Source: an uncultured Treponema sp.
Lineage (GTDB): Bacteria; Spirochaetota; Spirochaetia; Treponematales; Treponemataceae
Length of the DNA: 32,086 nucleotides
Assembly (NCBI GenBank): GCA_945877425.1
Contig: CAMCRZ010000029.1
Coordinates: 1 to 32,086, forward strand
Direction: 5' to 3'
This document shows positions 8,078 to 14,605 of this stretch, piece after piece; the first letter of the stretch is position 1, and each line of letters opens with the position of its first letter. A program made the translations under genes and the position numbers. Below the pieces are notes generated by a model. It saw nothing but the letters and a program-made list of their open reading frames with translations, made no database searches and had not been told where the DNA came from.

Positions 8078-11000
8078 TTACTCATTATAGCTTATTTCAT
8101 GAAGATTGTAACCTGCATCTTCCCTGATAATTTCAAGCATCATGTCCGCAACTTCCGGATCAAACTGAGTGCCCCTGCCCTTTTCAAGTTCGGACTTTAC
8201 GACTTCTTGTGAAAGATATTTCCTGTAGCTCCTGTTTGAAGTCATGGCATCGTAAGAGTCGGCAACACAGACAATCCTTGCGCATTCAGGAATTTCATCA
8301 CCTGCAAGACCGTCCGGATAGCCCTTTCCGTCATACCTTTCATGATGATACCGTGCAACAATTCCTGCGTTCTGCATGAATGATACAGTCTTTAAGATTT
8401 CACATCCGCGGATAGGATGCTCCTTTACGATTTCAAATTCTTCCTGGGTAAGCTTTCCCGGTTTGTTTATGATGTAGTCTGGAACTGCAATCTTTCCTAT
8501 GTCATGCAAAAGTGCCGAATAATATATTTCATCCTGCTCTTCCTGATTTTTTCCAAGACGTGATGCAAGCATGCGGGAATATTCTGCAACCCTTATGGAA
8601 TGTCCGTTAGTGTACTTGTCCTTTGCTTCAATTGAGGCAACAAGGGCCTTCATGCTTTCAACTGAAAGGCGCTGTACGTTTTCCTTTTCTTTCCTGAGTT
8701 CAGCAGTTCTTTCTTCAACCTGAAGTTCAAGACTGTGCTGCAGGTCAGTAAGTTCCTTCGTACGCTCCTGGACAATCTTTTCAAGCTTAGCCTGATTTTT
8801 TCTGTAAGCCGAAGTCTTTATCTTTATTATGAAAAATATTACTGCCAGTGAAAAAAGTACGATGAGAAGCAGAAATTCCTGCCGCTGATAAAATGCCGGT
8901 TCCTTTATTACGGTTAAGATTTCGCTTGGAGTTCCTACAATGTCGTCGCCGTTTTTTGAAACAACGGTAAAGGTGTAAGTTCCTGGACCAAGGTTCGTGT
9001 AGGAAACGGTGCGCTCGTCAGTCCATTCAGAGTATTCCTTTTCAAATCCGAGAAGCCTAGTCTTGAACCTTACCTTTTCGCTTGAAGTGTAGCTGAGCCC
9101 TGAATACTTTATGTTAAGCCTCTTGTCTCCGGGAGAAAGCCTTATTGTCTTGTCGTTGAAGTCAAGCCCTACGCCGAAAACAATTTCATTGTTGTCTACA
9201 AAAATTCCTTCTATGTGCGATTCGGGAACACTTTCAAGAAGTGAGTCCTTGTTTATGCCGTAAAGTGCAATTCCGTCAATCAGTGTAAACCAGATGTCTC
9301 CGCTGCTGTCCCTTACGGAAAGTGAAGTTGACGTTACGCCGCTGGAATTTATTCCGTCTGTTTTCGAATAGAATTTTGAAGTTACGGAAGAAAGGTAGCC
9401 GTCAGCCAATCCTTCAAGTTCAGATTTCTTTACGGAGAAAATTCCCTTGTTGCAGGTAAACCATGCATTGCTTTCATCAAAAATCACCTGGAAAACGCTG
9501 TCGCTTCCAAGCCCGCTGGATGCATTGAAGTTGGAAAAAGTGCCGTTTCTGTAAACGCTTAAGCCCGAGCCGGTACATATCCAGATTTTTCCGCTGTGTT
9601 CGGAGATTTTGAAAATCACGTTTCCCACAAGTCCGTTTCTTGAAGAATAAGAACTGACTATGTTTCCGTCCTGCAGTATGAAGATTCCGCCGCCGTCAGT
9701 TCCGCACCAGATTCTTCCTTCCCTGTCTTCGTAAAGGCACATGATGAAGTCAGATTCTATGCCGTCTGTCATGGTGATGTTTTTTATTGAGCCGTCAGGC
9801 TTTATTACGGAAAGTCCGGTCGTAGTTCCCGAATATAAACTTCCGTCCCTGCCTTCTATGGCAACCCTCGTCTTGTCTCCTGCAAGCCCTGTCTTTTTCG
9901 TCCAGTTGTAAATCTTATCGTCCGGGTCAACCATTACCTGGCCAAGCTTTTCGTAAGTGCCTACAAGAAGTTTTCCGGAAGAACTCATGCTTACGTGACG
10001 GATCCTTATGTTGCGGCAGAATTCAGTTACGCTGTTTTCTACATACTTTCCGTCCTTAAGGCAGAACAGTCCGTTGTCAGTGCCTACCCACATTACGCCC
10101 CGCTTTTGATCCTGGGCAATGGCATTTACCGTAGAGTTCATTTTTATGGTCTTGAATTTAGTGGGACTTAATTTCTGAATGCCGCCTTTGTCAGTGGTAA
10201 TCCAGATGTTGCCTTCCTTGTCTTCAAAAGTCTTTGAAACCTTTTCGTCGCACAGTCCGTTTTTCTGGTTGAAGCCCAGAAGTTTTCCGCCACTTAAAAC
10301 AACAATTCCTGAATCAAGTGAAAACCATACGTTGTCCCTGGAATCATTCATTATGCAGGAAACTACGGTACCTTTCTGCTCTCCTATACCGATGTCGTAA
10401 ACTGTCTGCGTTATGCCGTTCCTGCCCTTTTCTACATGAACTGCACTGTGAGGCGCAATACCGAACCACATTGAACCGTCCGGAGCTTCCATAACGGAAC
10501 TGATGTGTTCGCTGGGCAGGTTTGATATTCCTTCAAAAATCTCAAGGACAAACTTTCCGTTCTTTTCCCTGATGCAGTATGTAAAGTTTTCGTTGTTCGT
10601 TATGACCCATACGGTTCCGCTTGAGTCGCACATAAGGCTTGAAACAAGAAAGTTGTTGCCGCTGAAAATTCCTGCTTCCATGAGCTTTGAAAAATCAGGC
10701 GTGCAGATTTCCATTTCCCTGTTTACGTAGCAGATTCCGCTTGAAGTGCCTACCCATACATTGCCTTTCCTGTCTTCGCATAACGAGCGGACTGAATTGT
10801 TGAAAAGACCGTTTTCAATGCTGTAGCTGAAGATTGTGCCGTCTTCCTTTATGCATGTAAGTCCTTCGTCGTTGGAGCCTATCCAGAAGCTTCCGTCTGA
10901 ACTCTGGAAAATTTTTCTTGCTGCAATGAAATCTACGCTGCCGTTCTTATTTTTATTGAGTACGAAGAATTCATAGCCGTTGAACCTGACCAGACCTTCA

Positions 11001-11230
11001 TAAGTGCCGAAGTAAATGAAACCATCGTCATCCTGCATGATATCAGTAATGCAGTTTCCGGGCAGCCCGTCTGATACTGTCCATGTCTGTGAATAATAGT
11101 TGCTGAAAACATCTTCGATAAAGTTAAGATTACTGGCGGGAATTTCATCTGAATAGACAGTCATGTTCTGAGCATAAACAGCAGACGAAATGCCGAAAAG
11201 TAAAAGCATTATTTTTTTTAAAATATTCAT
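8078..11230 (-). CDS. Membrane sensor: double reg_prop propeller, Y_Y_Y domain, HD-GYP c-di-GMP phosphodiesterase
   Basis: 1050 aa. Order: signal peptide (about 1-20, ending AVYA); about 14 reg_prop repeats (for example GNVWVGTSSGI, GRIWCGTDGGGIF, GDIWFTLIDGIAL), enough for two seven-bladed propellers, at roughly 45-700; a Y_Y_Y domain (YKFR-like VRFKTRLLGFEKEYSEW) at about 715-785; one transmembrane helix near 790-810 (LLLIVLFSLAVIFFIIKI); a coiled coil at about 815-865; and an HD-GYP domain with LLHDIGKI, EHP, HHERYDGKGYP and DSYDAM. All HD-GYP metal and signature residues are present, so c-di-GMP hydrolysis is likely. The propeller faces the periplasm and resembles the sensor half of hybrid two-component systems that bind oligosaccharides; the ligand is unknown. 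Start ATG with GGAG 5 nt upstream. The next gene (7499-8056) follows after 21 bp. Confidence 0.92.
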   Translation of the reverse strand: MNILKKIMLLLFGISSAVYAQNMTVYSDEIPASNLNFIEDVFSNYYSQTWTVSDGLPGNCITDIMQDDDGFIYFGTYEGLVRFNGYEFFVLNKNKNGSVDFIAARKIFQSSDGSFWIGSNDEGLTCIKEDGTIFSYSIENGLFNNSVRSLCEDRKGNVWVGTSSGICYVNREMEICTPDFSKLMEAGIFSGNNFLVSSLMCDSSGTVWVITNNENFTYCIREKNGKFVLEIFEGISNLPSEHISSVMEAPDGSMWFGIAPHSAVHVEKGRNGITQTVYDIGIGEQKGTVVSCIMNDSRDNVWFSLDSGIVVLSGGKLLGFNQKNGLCDEKVSKTFEDKEGNIWITTDKGGIQKLSPTKFKTIKMNSTVNAIAQDQKRGVMWVGTDNGLFCLKDGKYVENSVTEFCRNIRIRHVSMSSSGKLLVGTYEKLGQVMVDPDDKIYNWTKKTGLAGDKTRVAIEGRDGSLYSGTTTGLSVIKPDGSIKNITMTDGIESDFIMCLYEDREGRIWCGTDGGGIFILQDGNIVSSYSSRNGLVGNVIFKISEHSGKIWICTGSGLSVYRNGTFSNFNASSGLGSDSVFQVIFDESNAWFTCNKGIFSVKKSELEGLADGYLSSVTSKFYSKTDGINSSGVTSTSLSVRDSSGDIWFTLIDGIALYGINKDSLLESVPESHIEGIFVDNNEIVFGVGLDFNDKTIRLSPGDKRLNIKYSGLSYTSSEKVRFKTRLLGFEKEYSEWTDERTVSYTNLGPGTYTFTVVSKNGDDIVGTPSEILTVIKEPAFYQRQEFLLLIVLFSLAVIFFIIKIKTSAYRKNQAKLEKIVQERTKELTDLQHSLELQVEERTAELRKEKENVQRLSVESMKALVASIEAKDKYTNGHSIRVAEYSRMLASRLGKNQEEQDEIYYSALLHDIGKIAVPDYIINKPGKLTQEEFEIVKEHPIRGCEILKTVSFMQNAGIVARYHHERYDGKGYPDGLAGDEIPECARIVCVADSYDAMTSNRSYRKYLSQEVVKSELEKGRGTQFDPEVADMMLEIIREDAGYNLHEISYNE

Positions 11231-11279
11231 CTCAACTCCGGATATCTTACAATTGTAGCACTATTACAAGCATAAAACA

Positions 11280-11394
11280 AATTTGCACAGGCTGTCTACT
11301 TGGACTTTTAAAGGCAGGACTTACGGCTCAAGTCACTGAAGCAAAAAGCATAGGAATTACAGCAAGTGCTGCAACCAGTGCCCTTACATTATTT
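11280..11394 (+). other. Possible gene remnant between the HD-GYP sensor and repA
   Basis: A plus-strand frame from about 11280 reads without a stop for about 38 codons (GCLLGLLKAGLTAQ, then AKSIGITASAATSALTLFLA) and runs into the 3' end of repA, which is on the other strand. The composition is like a membrane protein end. There is no start codon, no ribosome-binding site and no family I recognise. It may be scar DNA at the edge of the plasmid-type module, or chance coding potential. Confidence 0.25.
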
Positions 11395-12360
11395 CTAGCT
11401 GTCGCTCGTAACGAGAACGTACCTTATCGTATCGTCGGGAAGAATGGCAACAGGAGATTTCCTTAGTTCAAGTCCGGAACCATCTTTCAGGAAGGACACG
11501 TTGAGATTGGGGTAATGATTTTTCCTGATGTCTTCAACGACTTCCTTTATGTGATTGAAATTTACGGATTCCTGTGCATGAGGATTGTTGGTGTTCTGTA
11601 CGGGCATAAACTGTTCTACAAGGGCGTGACGTGGAATGAAAAGCGGCTCTTCCCCGATGTAGTTGTTCCTGTAGCAGAACCATGCATACAGATCCTTTCC
11701 GAGTGCAGAAGAAATGTTCTTGTATTCGGTGTAATTGATGGGCACTGAATGTTTCTGTGAAAGCTTTATGAAGGGAACTGCAAGCTTTATTTCAAAAGCC
11801 ATGTTCTTCCTGTTTTCGTTCTTGTCAGTAATCCTGATGTACTGCATTGCTTCGAAAAAAGGAATGAGCCCTGTGGAAATCTTTTCTGCCTTTACCTTTT
11901 CCATGCCTTCAAAGTCAGGATCGTTTTCAAAAAGAGAGGGCGTCTTTATGTATCTTGTCTGGACTTCTTCGTAAATGAAGGAACACTCCCTAAAGCATTC
12001 AAGCTGTTCCATGACGTCCTTGCCCCTCTGGCGGGGAAGCTGCATTTCATCAAGAAGCTGCTGGAGCGATTCATAGCGCAGGATAATGTCATTCTGACCG
12101 TCAAGATTCTTTTCCTGGACTGCATGGGTTGTAAGGATTGACAGAAGGAGCCTGCCGTATTTGCCGTAGGGAACCCGCTCTGCTCCCGAAAGCTTCATGG
12201 TGATGTTGTTGTATTTTCTGATGAATACGTTTCTTTTTGTATCCCTTAGGGGAAGTGCGGCGCTTATGAAAACAGAAGGTATGAAGCTTCTTTTGTGAAT
12301 TTCTGCTGTCTGATCTTCAAAGAGTTCTTTCTGAGAAGAAGTGCGGATGGTTTTTTCCAT
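11395..12360 (-). CDS. repA: Plasmid replication initiator, RepA_C family
   Basis: 321 aa. Initiates replication by binding iterons next to the origin. The block VPYGKYGRLLLSILTTHAV (residues 63-81), followed by a LLDEMQLPRQRGKDVMEQL helix segment and GKDLYAWFCYRNN later, matches the layout of the RepA_C family (PYG..RLLL.WLTTEAV ... G...YAWL.YR), known from iteron plasmids. Family assignment is from pattern recognition. The ATG at 12360 has AGGA 7 nt upstream. An extension to 12417 is open but would start inside the predicted -35 box, so it is rejected. Upstream lie six copies of one 17-bp iteron, DnaA boxes and an AT-rich zone. The nearest iteron (12426-12442) adjoins the promoter, suggesting autorepression. 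The gene looks intact. Confidence 0.85.
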   Translation of the reverse strand: MEKTIRTSSQKELFEDQTAEIHKRSFIPSVFISAALPLRDTKRNVFIRKYNNITMKLSGAERVPYGKYGRLLLSILTTHAVQEKNLDGQNDIILRYESLQQLLDEMQLPRQRGKDVMEQLECFRECSFIYEEVQTRYIKTPSLFENDPDFEGMEKVKAEKISTGLIPFFEAMQYIRITDKNENRKNMAFEIKLAVPFIKLSQKHSVPINYTEYKNISSALGKDLYAWFCYRNNYIGEEPLFIPRHALVEQFMPVQNTNNPHAQESVNFNHIKEVVEDIRKNHYPNLNVSFLKDGSGLELRKSPVAILPDDTIRYVLVTSDS

Positions 12361-12388
12361 GATATTTCCTAATGTAATGCTTAGGGTA

Positions 12389-12417
12389 AAAGTATCATAA
12401 TTCAGCCCTTCTTTCAA
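12389..12417 (-). promoter_or_regulatory. Predicted repA promoter
   Basis: Minus strand TTGAAA (12412-12417), 17-bp spacer, TACTTT (12389-12394). The -10 is weak. An iteron begins 9 bp upstream of the -35, so RepA bound there could control its own transcription. Confidence 0.4.
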
Positions 12418-12530
12418 CAGCAGTATTTGTAACAGTTTTTATTTTAAATGAGGAAACCAATGAACTGTATTCTGACAATCAGGCAGAAGATTGAGATACA
12501 GGAATCAGACAGATGAAGAAAGTGCCTTTA

Positions 12531-12569
12531 AAAACAAAAAAAGGGATATCTGAAATCCAAATATCCCTT
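12531..12569 (-). terminator. Terminator-like hairpin within the origin
   Basis: Minus-strand stem AAGGGATAT/ATATCCCTT (arms 12561-12569 and 12541-12549, 11-nt loop) followed by a T-rich run (complement of the A-run at 12531-12540). It would end par-operon transcripts that cross the origin before they reach repA. Confidence 0.7.
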
Positions 12570-12662
12570 ACAAAGCATTACAGAAAATATCTGCAGGAAC
12601 AACTCTATAACACATAGTGAATTTGGTCAATTGCTTGCGGTTTTGTAACAGTTTTTATTAAT

Positions 12663-12890
12663 TTATCCACATATCCACCTGCACTACTACTAATTGTTTA
12701 AATTCTAATTGTAATCTAATTGTTATATAGAAGATTAAATAAAAACTGTTACAATTTAAAATAAAAACTGTTACAATCTGATTGTGGATAACTCTCTCAA
12801 CTTCTTGTAATGCAAGGAATTAGGAGAAAGTCCGTTTAAAATAAAAACTGTTACAATTTTTCTGAGATTTCCACAGCCTCCTGTGGATAG
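12663..12890. promoter_or_regulatory. DnaA boxes in the iteron origin
   Basis: TTATCCACA at 12663-12671 and its complement TGTGGATAA at 12783-12791 are perfect DnaA boxes. TGTGGATAG at 12882-12890 differs by one base and sits within a short palindrome CCACAG-N4-CTGTGG (12871-12886). They bracket the AT-rich zone and two iterons, so host DnaA is probably required for origin opening. Confidence 0.8.
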
Positions 12891-12935
12891 TTTAATAAAA
12901 ACTGTTACAATTTTTCACGGAAAAACGACCCTCCT

Positions 12936-13328
12936 TCAGCCTTTCCTGATGACGCCGCCTACAGTAAGGACAGCTTCTCCTCTTTCAATTTCGTCCTTAA
13001 GGTGCTCTACTGCAAATATGATTCCCTGGGTAATGCTTACGCTGTTCCGTGCAAAAAGTATTTTCCAGTCAAGTTTTGTGGAAGAAGGTACGCAGATGTT
13101 TATCTGGCCGTTTCTGTTTTTAGGGTTCCTGTCCTCTGCTGATGCAGACGGTTCTTCCTGCAGTGATTTTCCTGAAGTAAGAGTCTGGCCTGATGAATGG
13201 CCTGCCGTTTTCTGCTGCTGCGTTTTTGAATCTGACTGTGGATCCGGTGAAGTAAATGCCGTCTGAAGCTGCGATGACAGTCCTTCAGGAAGGTCAGTGT
13301 ATGTTTTCTTCTTGCTTTTTGGAATCAT
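12936..13328 (-). CDS. Small RHH-type centromere-binding protein (ParB role)
   Basis: 130 aa. Residues about 15-74 are low-complexity (S/Q/P/T/K-rich) and probably disordered. The C-terminal half fits a ribbon-helix-helix fold: strand QINICVP (75-81), helix STKLDWKILFARN (83-95), turn, helix SITQGIIFAVEHLKDEIERG (98-117). It begins 4 bp after the parA stop, with AGAGGAT as ribosome-binding site inside the parA end, so the pair is translationally coupled. In type Ib partition systems a small RHH protein in this position binds the centromere and represses the operon; this function is inferred from fold pattern and position, not from recognised homology. The RHH partner would bind the CTAG array at 14144-14259. 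Confidence 0.65.
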   Translation of the reverse strand: MIPKSKKKTYTDLPEGLSSQLQTAFTSPDPQSDSKTQQQKTAGHSSGQTLTSGKSLQEEPSASAEDRNPKNRNGQINICVPSSTKLDWKILFARNSVSITQGIIFAVEHLKDEIERGEAVLTVGGVIRKG

Positions 13329-13332
13329 GGCT

Positions 13333-14091
13333 CTATCCTCTCAGTGATGCGGCTAAATCTGCAACTGCCTTAAGGGTTGAGGCCTTTGCTCCGATTTCCT
13401 GTATTGTCTTCTGGTAAGCCTGGGCTTTCTTGAATGCCTGGTCCTGTGGTACGATGATTTTTGAATAGCCGCCCTGGCTGATGATTGCATTCTTGATGTT
13501 GGTGTCAAGGGCAAATGATGCGTTGTGCTCGTTTATGACTATGGTCTTTATGACGGCTTTGCTGCATCTTCTTCGGCGCCTGAAGTCGCTTATGTTTTCC
13601 AGGAAGATTGTAAGTCCGTCGGTAGAAAATGTGTCGCACTTCATTACGGGAACTATTTCGTCGCAGGCAAAGAATACGTTTTCTTCAAAGGTGCTAAAGT
13701 CAGGACTTGTGTCAAATATGCAGAAGTCAAAATCATTGCTGAATTCCTTGGTCAGGTCGTCCATTACGAAAGGCTCGTCTGATGCAACGTTTTTTTTGTA
13801 GACACGGAGCTTGCTTCTTTCCCTACCTTCTGTGTCGATGGGCTTTGTGGGCATGATCCAGAGGTTTGGAACTTCTGTTTTCGTTACGGGCTGATCAACG
13901 GGACAGTTGTTTAAAAGTGCGTCTGCCAGTTCCATGTCGATTTCCTTGAGAAGTGCACCGGATGCATTTCCCTGAGGATCTGCGTCTATCAAAAGTACTC
14001 TTGATGTTTTTGCAAGTTCGGCTGCAAGTGCAACTGATACGGATGTCTTTCCTACTCCGCCTTTCTGTAATCCCAATCCTATTATTTTCAT
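13333..14091 (-). CDS. parA: ParA-type partition ATPase
   Basis: 252 aa, MinD/ParA ATPase that positions plasmid copies on the nucleoid. The deviant Walker A KGGVGKTSVSVALA is near the N-terminus, then VLLIDADPQGNAS (A' box) and FCIFDTSPDFSTFEENVFFACDEIVPV (Walker B region). There is no N-terminal helix-turn-helix extension, as in type Ib ParA proteins whose operator binding is done by a separate RHH partner. The ATG at 14091 has AGGA 5 nt upstream with GGAGG just beyond. The ATG at 14109 has no ribosome-binding site and is rejected. It is the first gene of the par operon; promoter at 14118-14146. Confidence 0.93.
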   Translation of the reverse strand: MKIIGLGLQKGGVGKTSVSVALAAELAKTSRVLLIDADPQGNASGALLKEIDMELADALLNNCPVDQPVTKTEVPNLWIMPTKPIDTEGRERSKLRVYKKNVASDEPFVMDDLTKEFSNDFDFCIFDTSPDFSTFEENVFFACDEIVPVMKCDTFSTDGLTIFLENISDFRRRRRCSKAVIKTIVINEHNASFALDTNIKNAIISQGGYSKIIVPQDQAFKKAQAYQKTIQEIGAKASTLKAVADLAASLRG

Positions 14092-14117
14092 TTTTCCTGA
14101 AACCTCCATCTTTTTGC

Positions 14118-14146
14118 ATTATCGGTTTAAATAAAGAAAATTTCAA
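14118..14146 (-). promoter_or_regulatory. parA promoter abutting the centromere array
   Basis: Minus-strand TTGAAA (14141-14146) and GATAAT (14118-14123) separated by 17 bp. The -35 overlaps the first, degenerate unit of the CTAG array, so protein bound to the array would sit on the promoter. Confidence 0.7.
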
Positions 14147-14259
14147 GAAAATTTCTAGAAAAATTCTAGAAAATAACTAGAAACTTTCTAGAAAATATCT
14201 AGTTAACTAGAAAACATCTAGAAATATAGAAATCTTCTAGAAATCTAGAAAACTAGAAA
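14144..14259. repeat. Putative parS/parC centromere: phased CTAGAAA array
   Basis: Twelve tandem units begin at 14144 (CAAG), 14155, 14166, 14177, 14188, 14199, 14207, 14218, 14226 (ATAG), 14237, 14245 and 14253. Ten have intact CTAG and most continue as CTAGAAA. Spacing is 11, 11, 11, 11, 11, 8, 11, 8, 11, 8, 8 bp. The first part follows the helical turn; the later part mixes 8-bp and 11-bp steps. The array lies directly upstream of parA and touches its -35. 11-bp direct repeats are the known layout of the parC centromere bound by the RHH protein ParR of plasmid R1, so a centromere/operator role for the RHH protein encoded here is likely. Confidence 0.85.
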
Positions 14260-14421
14260 CAAGGGAATTTGATGAAGGAAAAAAGGCGTAAAGCTTCCCT
14301 ATAAAGACGGGGCAAAAAAACTTTCCCTGCGGTAATACTTAAGGTTTTGAATCTTATAAGGGGCTGGGCTTTAAGGTGGCAGAAAGGGCTCGTTAAATAC
14401 TGGTAGGGTAGAGTAGGAAAA
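14260..14421. other. Gap between centromere array and ABC fragment
   Basis: No gene recognised. It contains a ten-codon reading frame (from ATG 14272, MKEKRRKASL) and then G-rich sequence leading to AGGA just before the ABC fragment. It could be the former leader of that ABC gene; no riboswitch class could be matched by eye. Confidence 0.3.
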
Positions 14422-14598
14422 ATGGAAGGCTCAGTTAAAATAGAAAATGCATCGAAAATATTTGTTTCCAAAAACGAATCAGTTGAAGCATTGAAAGACG
14501 TAAACCTTGAACTTTCTGCAGGAAGTTTTGTAAGCCTCATAGGACCTTCAGGCAATGGAAAACGGACTTCCCATTGTTTTTACAATCGGCTGCACTAA
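14422..14598 (+). pseudogene. Truncated ABC transporter ATPase (N-terminal 47 residues only)
   Basis: Plus-strand frame of 58 codons with a ribosome-binding site (AGGA 5 nt upstream). It begins MEGSVKIENASKIF and continues VEALKDVNLELSAG, then SFVSLIGPSGNGK, the start of a NitT/TauT- or LptB-like importer ATPase up to Walker A. After the Walker A lysine the expected S/T-T-L-L is replaced by RTSHCFYNRLH and a stop, so homology ends abruptly at about 14563. No Q-loop, signature or Walker B follows. This is a 5' gene fragment with a clean breakpoint beside the plasmid-type module; it is not expected to make a working protein. Confidence 0.75.
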
Positions 14599-14605
14599 AA
14601 AAGTG

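Larger units (their letters stand above)
12426..12911. other. Iteron-type replication origin (no gene; 12361-12935)
   Basis: The 575 bp between repA and the small partition gene hold no credible gene but all the parts of an iteron origin: six iterons (two in reverse orientation at 12426 and 12642; four forward at 12739, 12761, 12841 and 12895), two perfect DnaA boxes plus a near match, and an AT-rich segment at about 12680-12740 with three CTAATTGT direct repeats (12690, 12705, 12716) that could be the unwinding element. A terminator-like hairpin is at 12541-12569. The order parS-parA-RHH-origin-repA is typical of a low-copy plasmid backbone. Confidence 0.85.
12426..12911. repeat. Six iterons, consensus ATAAAAACTGTTACAAT
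   Basis: Forward copies: 12739-12755, 12761-12777, 12841-12857, 12895-12911 (all exact over 17 bp). Reverse copies: 12426-12442 and 12642-12658 (each one mismatch at the outermost base). The pair at 12739 and 12761 is spaced 22 bp start to start, two helical turns, so both would face the same side of the helix. Confidence 0.92.

Noticed and set aside
12361..12417. 19-residue N-terminal extension of RepA
   Set aside because: It would begin inside the predicted -35 box and lacks a ribosome-binding site; ATG 12360 has AGGA at good spacing.
12448..12519. 23-codon plus-strand ORF in the origin
   Set aside because: No ribosome-binding site or homology; lies between iterons.
14144..14259. CRISPR array
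   Set aside because: Units of 8-11 bp with no spacers and no cas genes; position and phasing fit a partition site.
14260..14421. Riboswitch upstream of the ABC fragment (thiamine or guanidine class)
   Set aside because: The conserved cores of TPP and ykkC riboswitches could not be found by eye.
14253..14555. 100-aa minus-strand open frame opposite the ABC fragment
   Set aside because: It is the antisense of a clear ABC ATPase N-terminus and of the leader DNA, with no family similarity.
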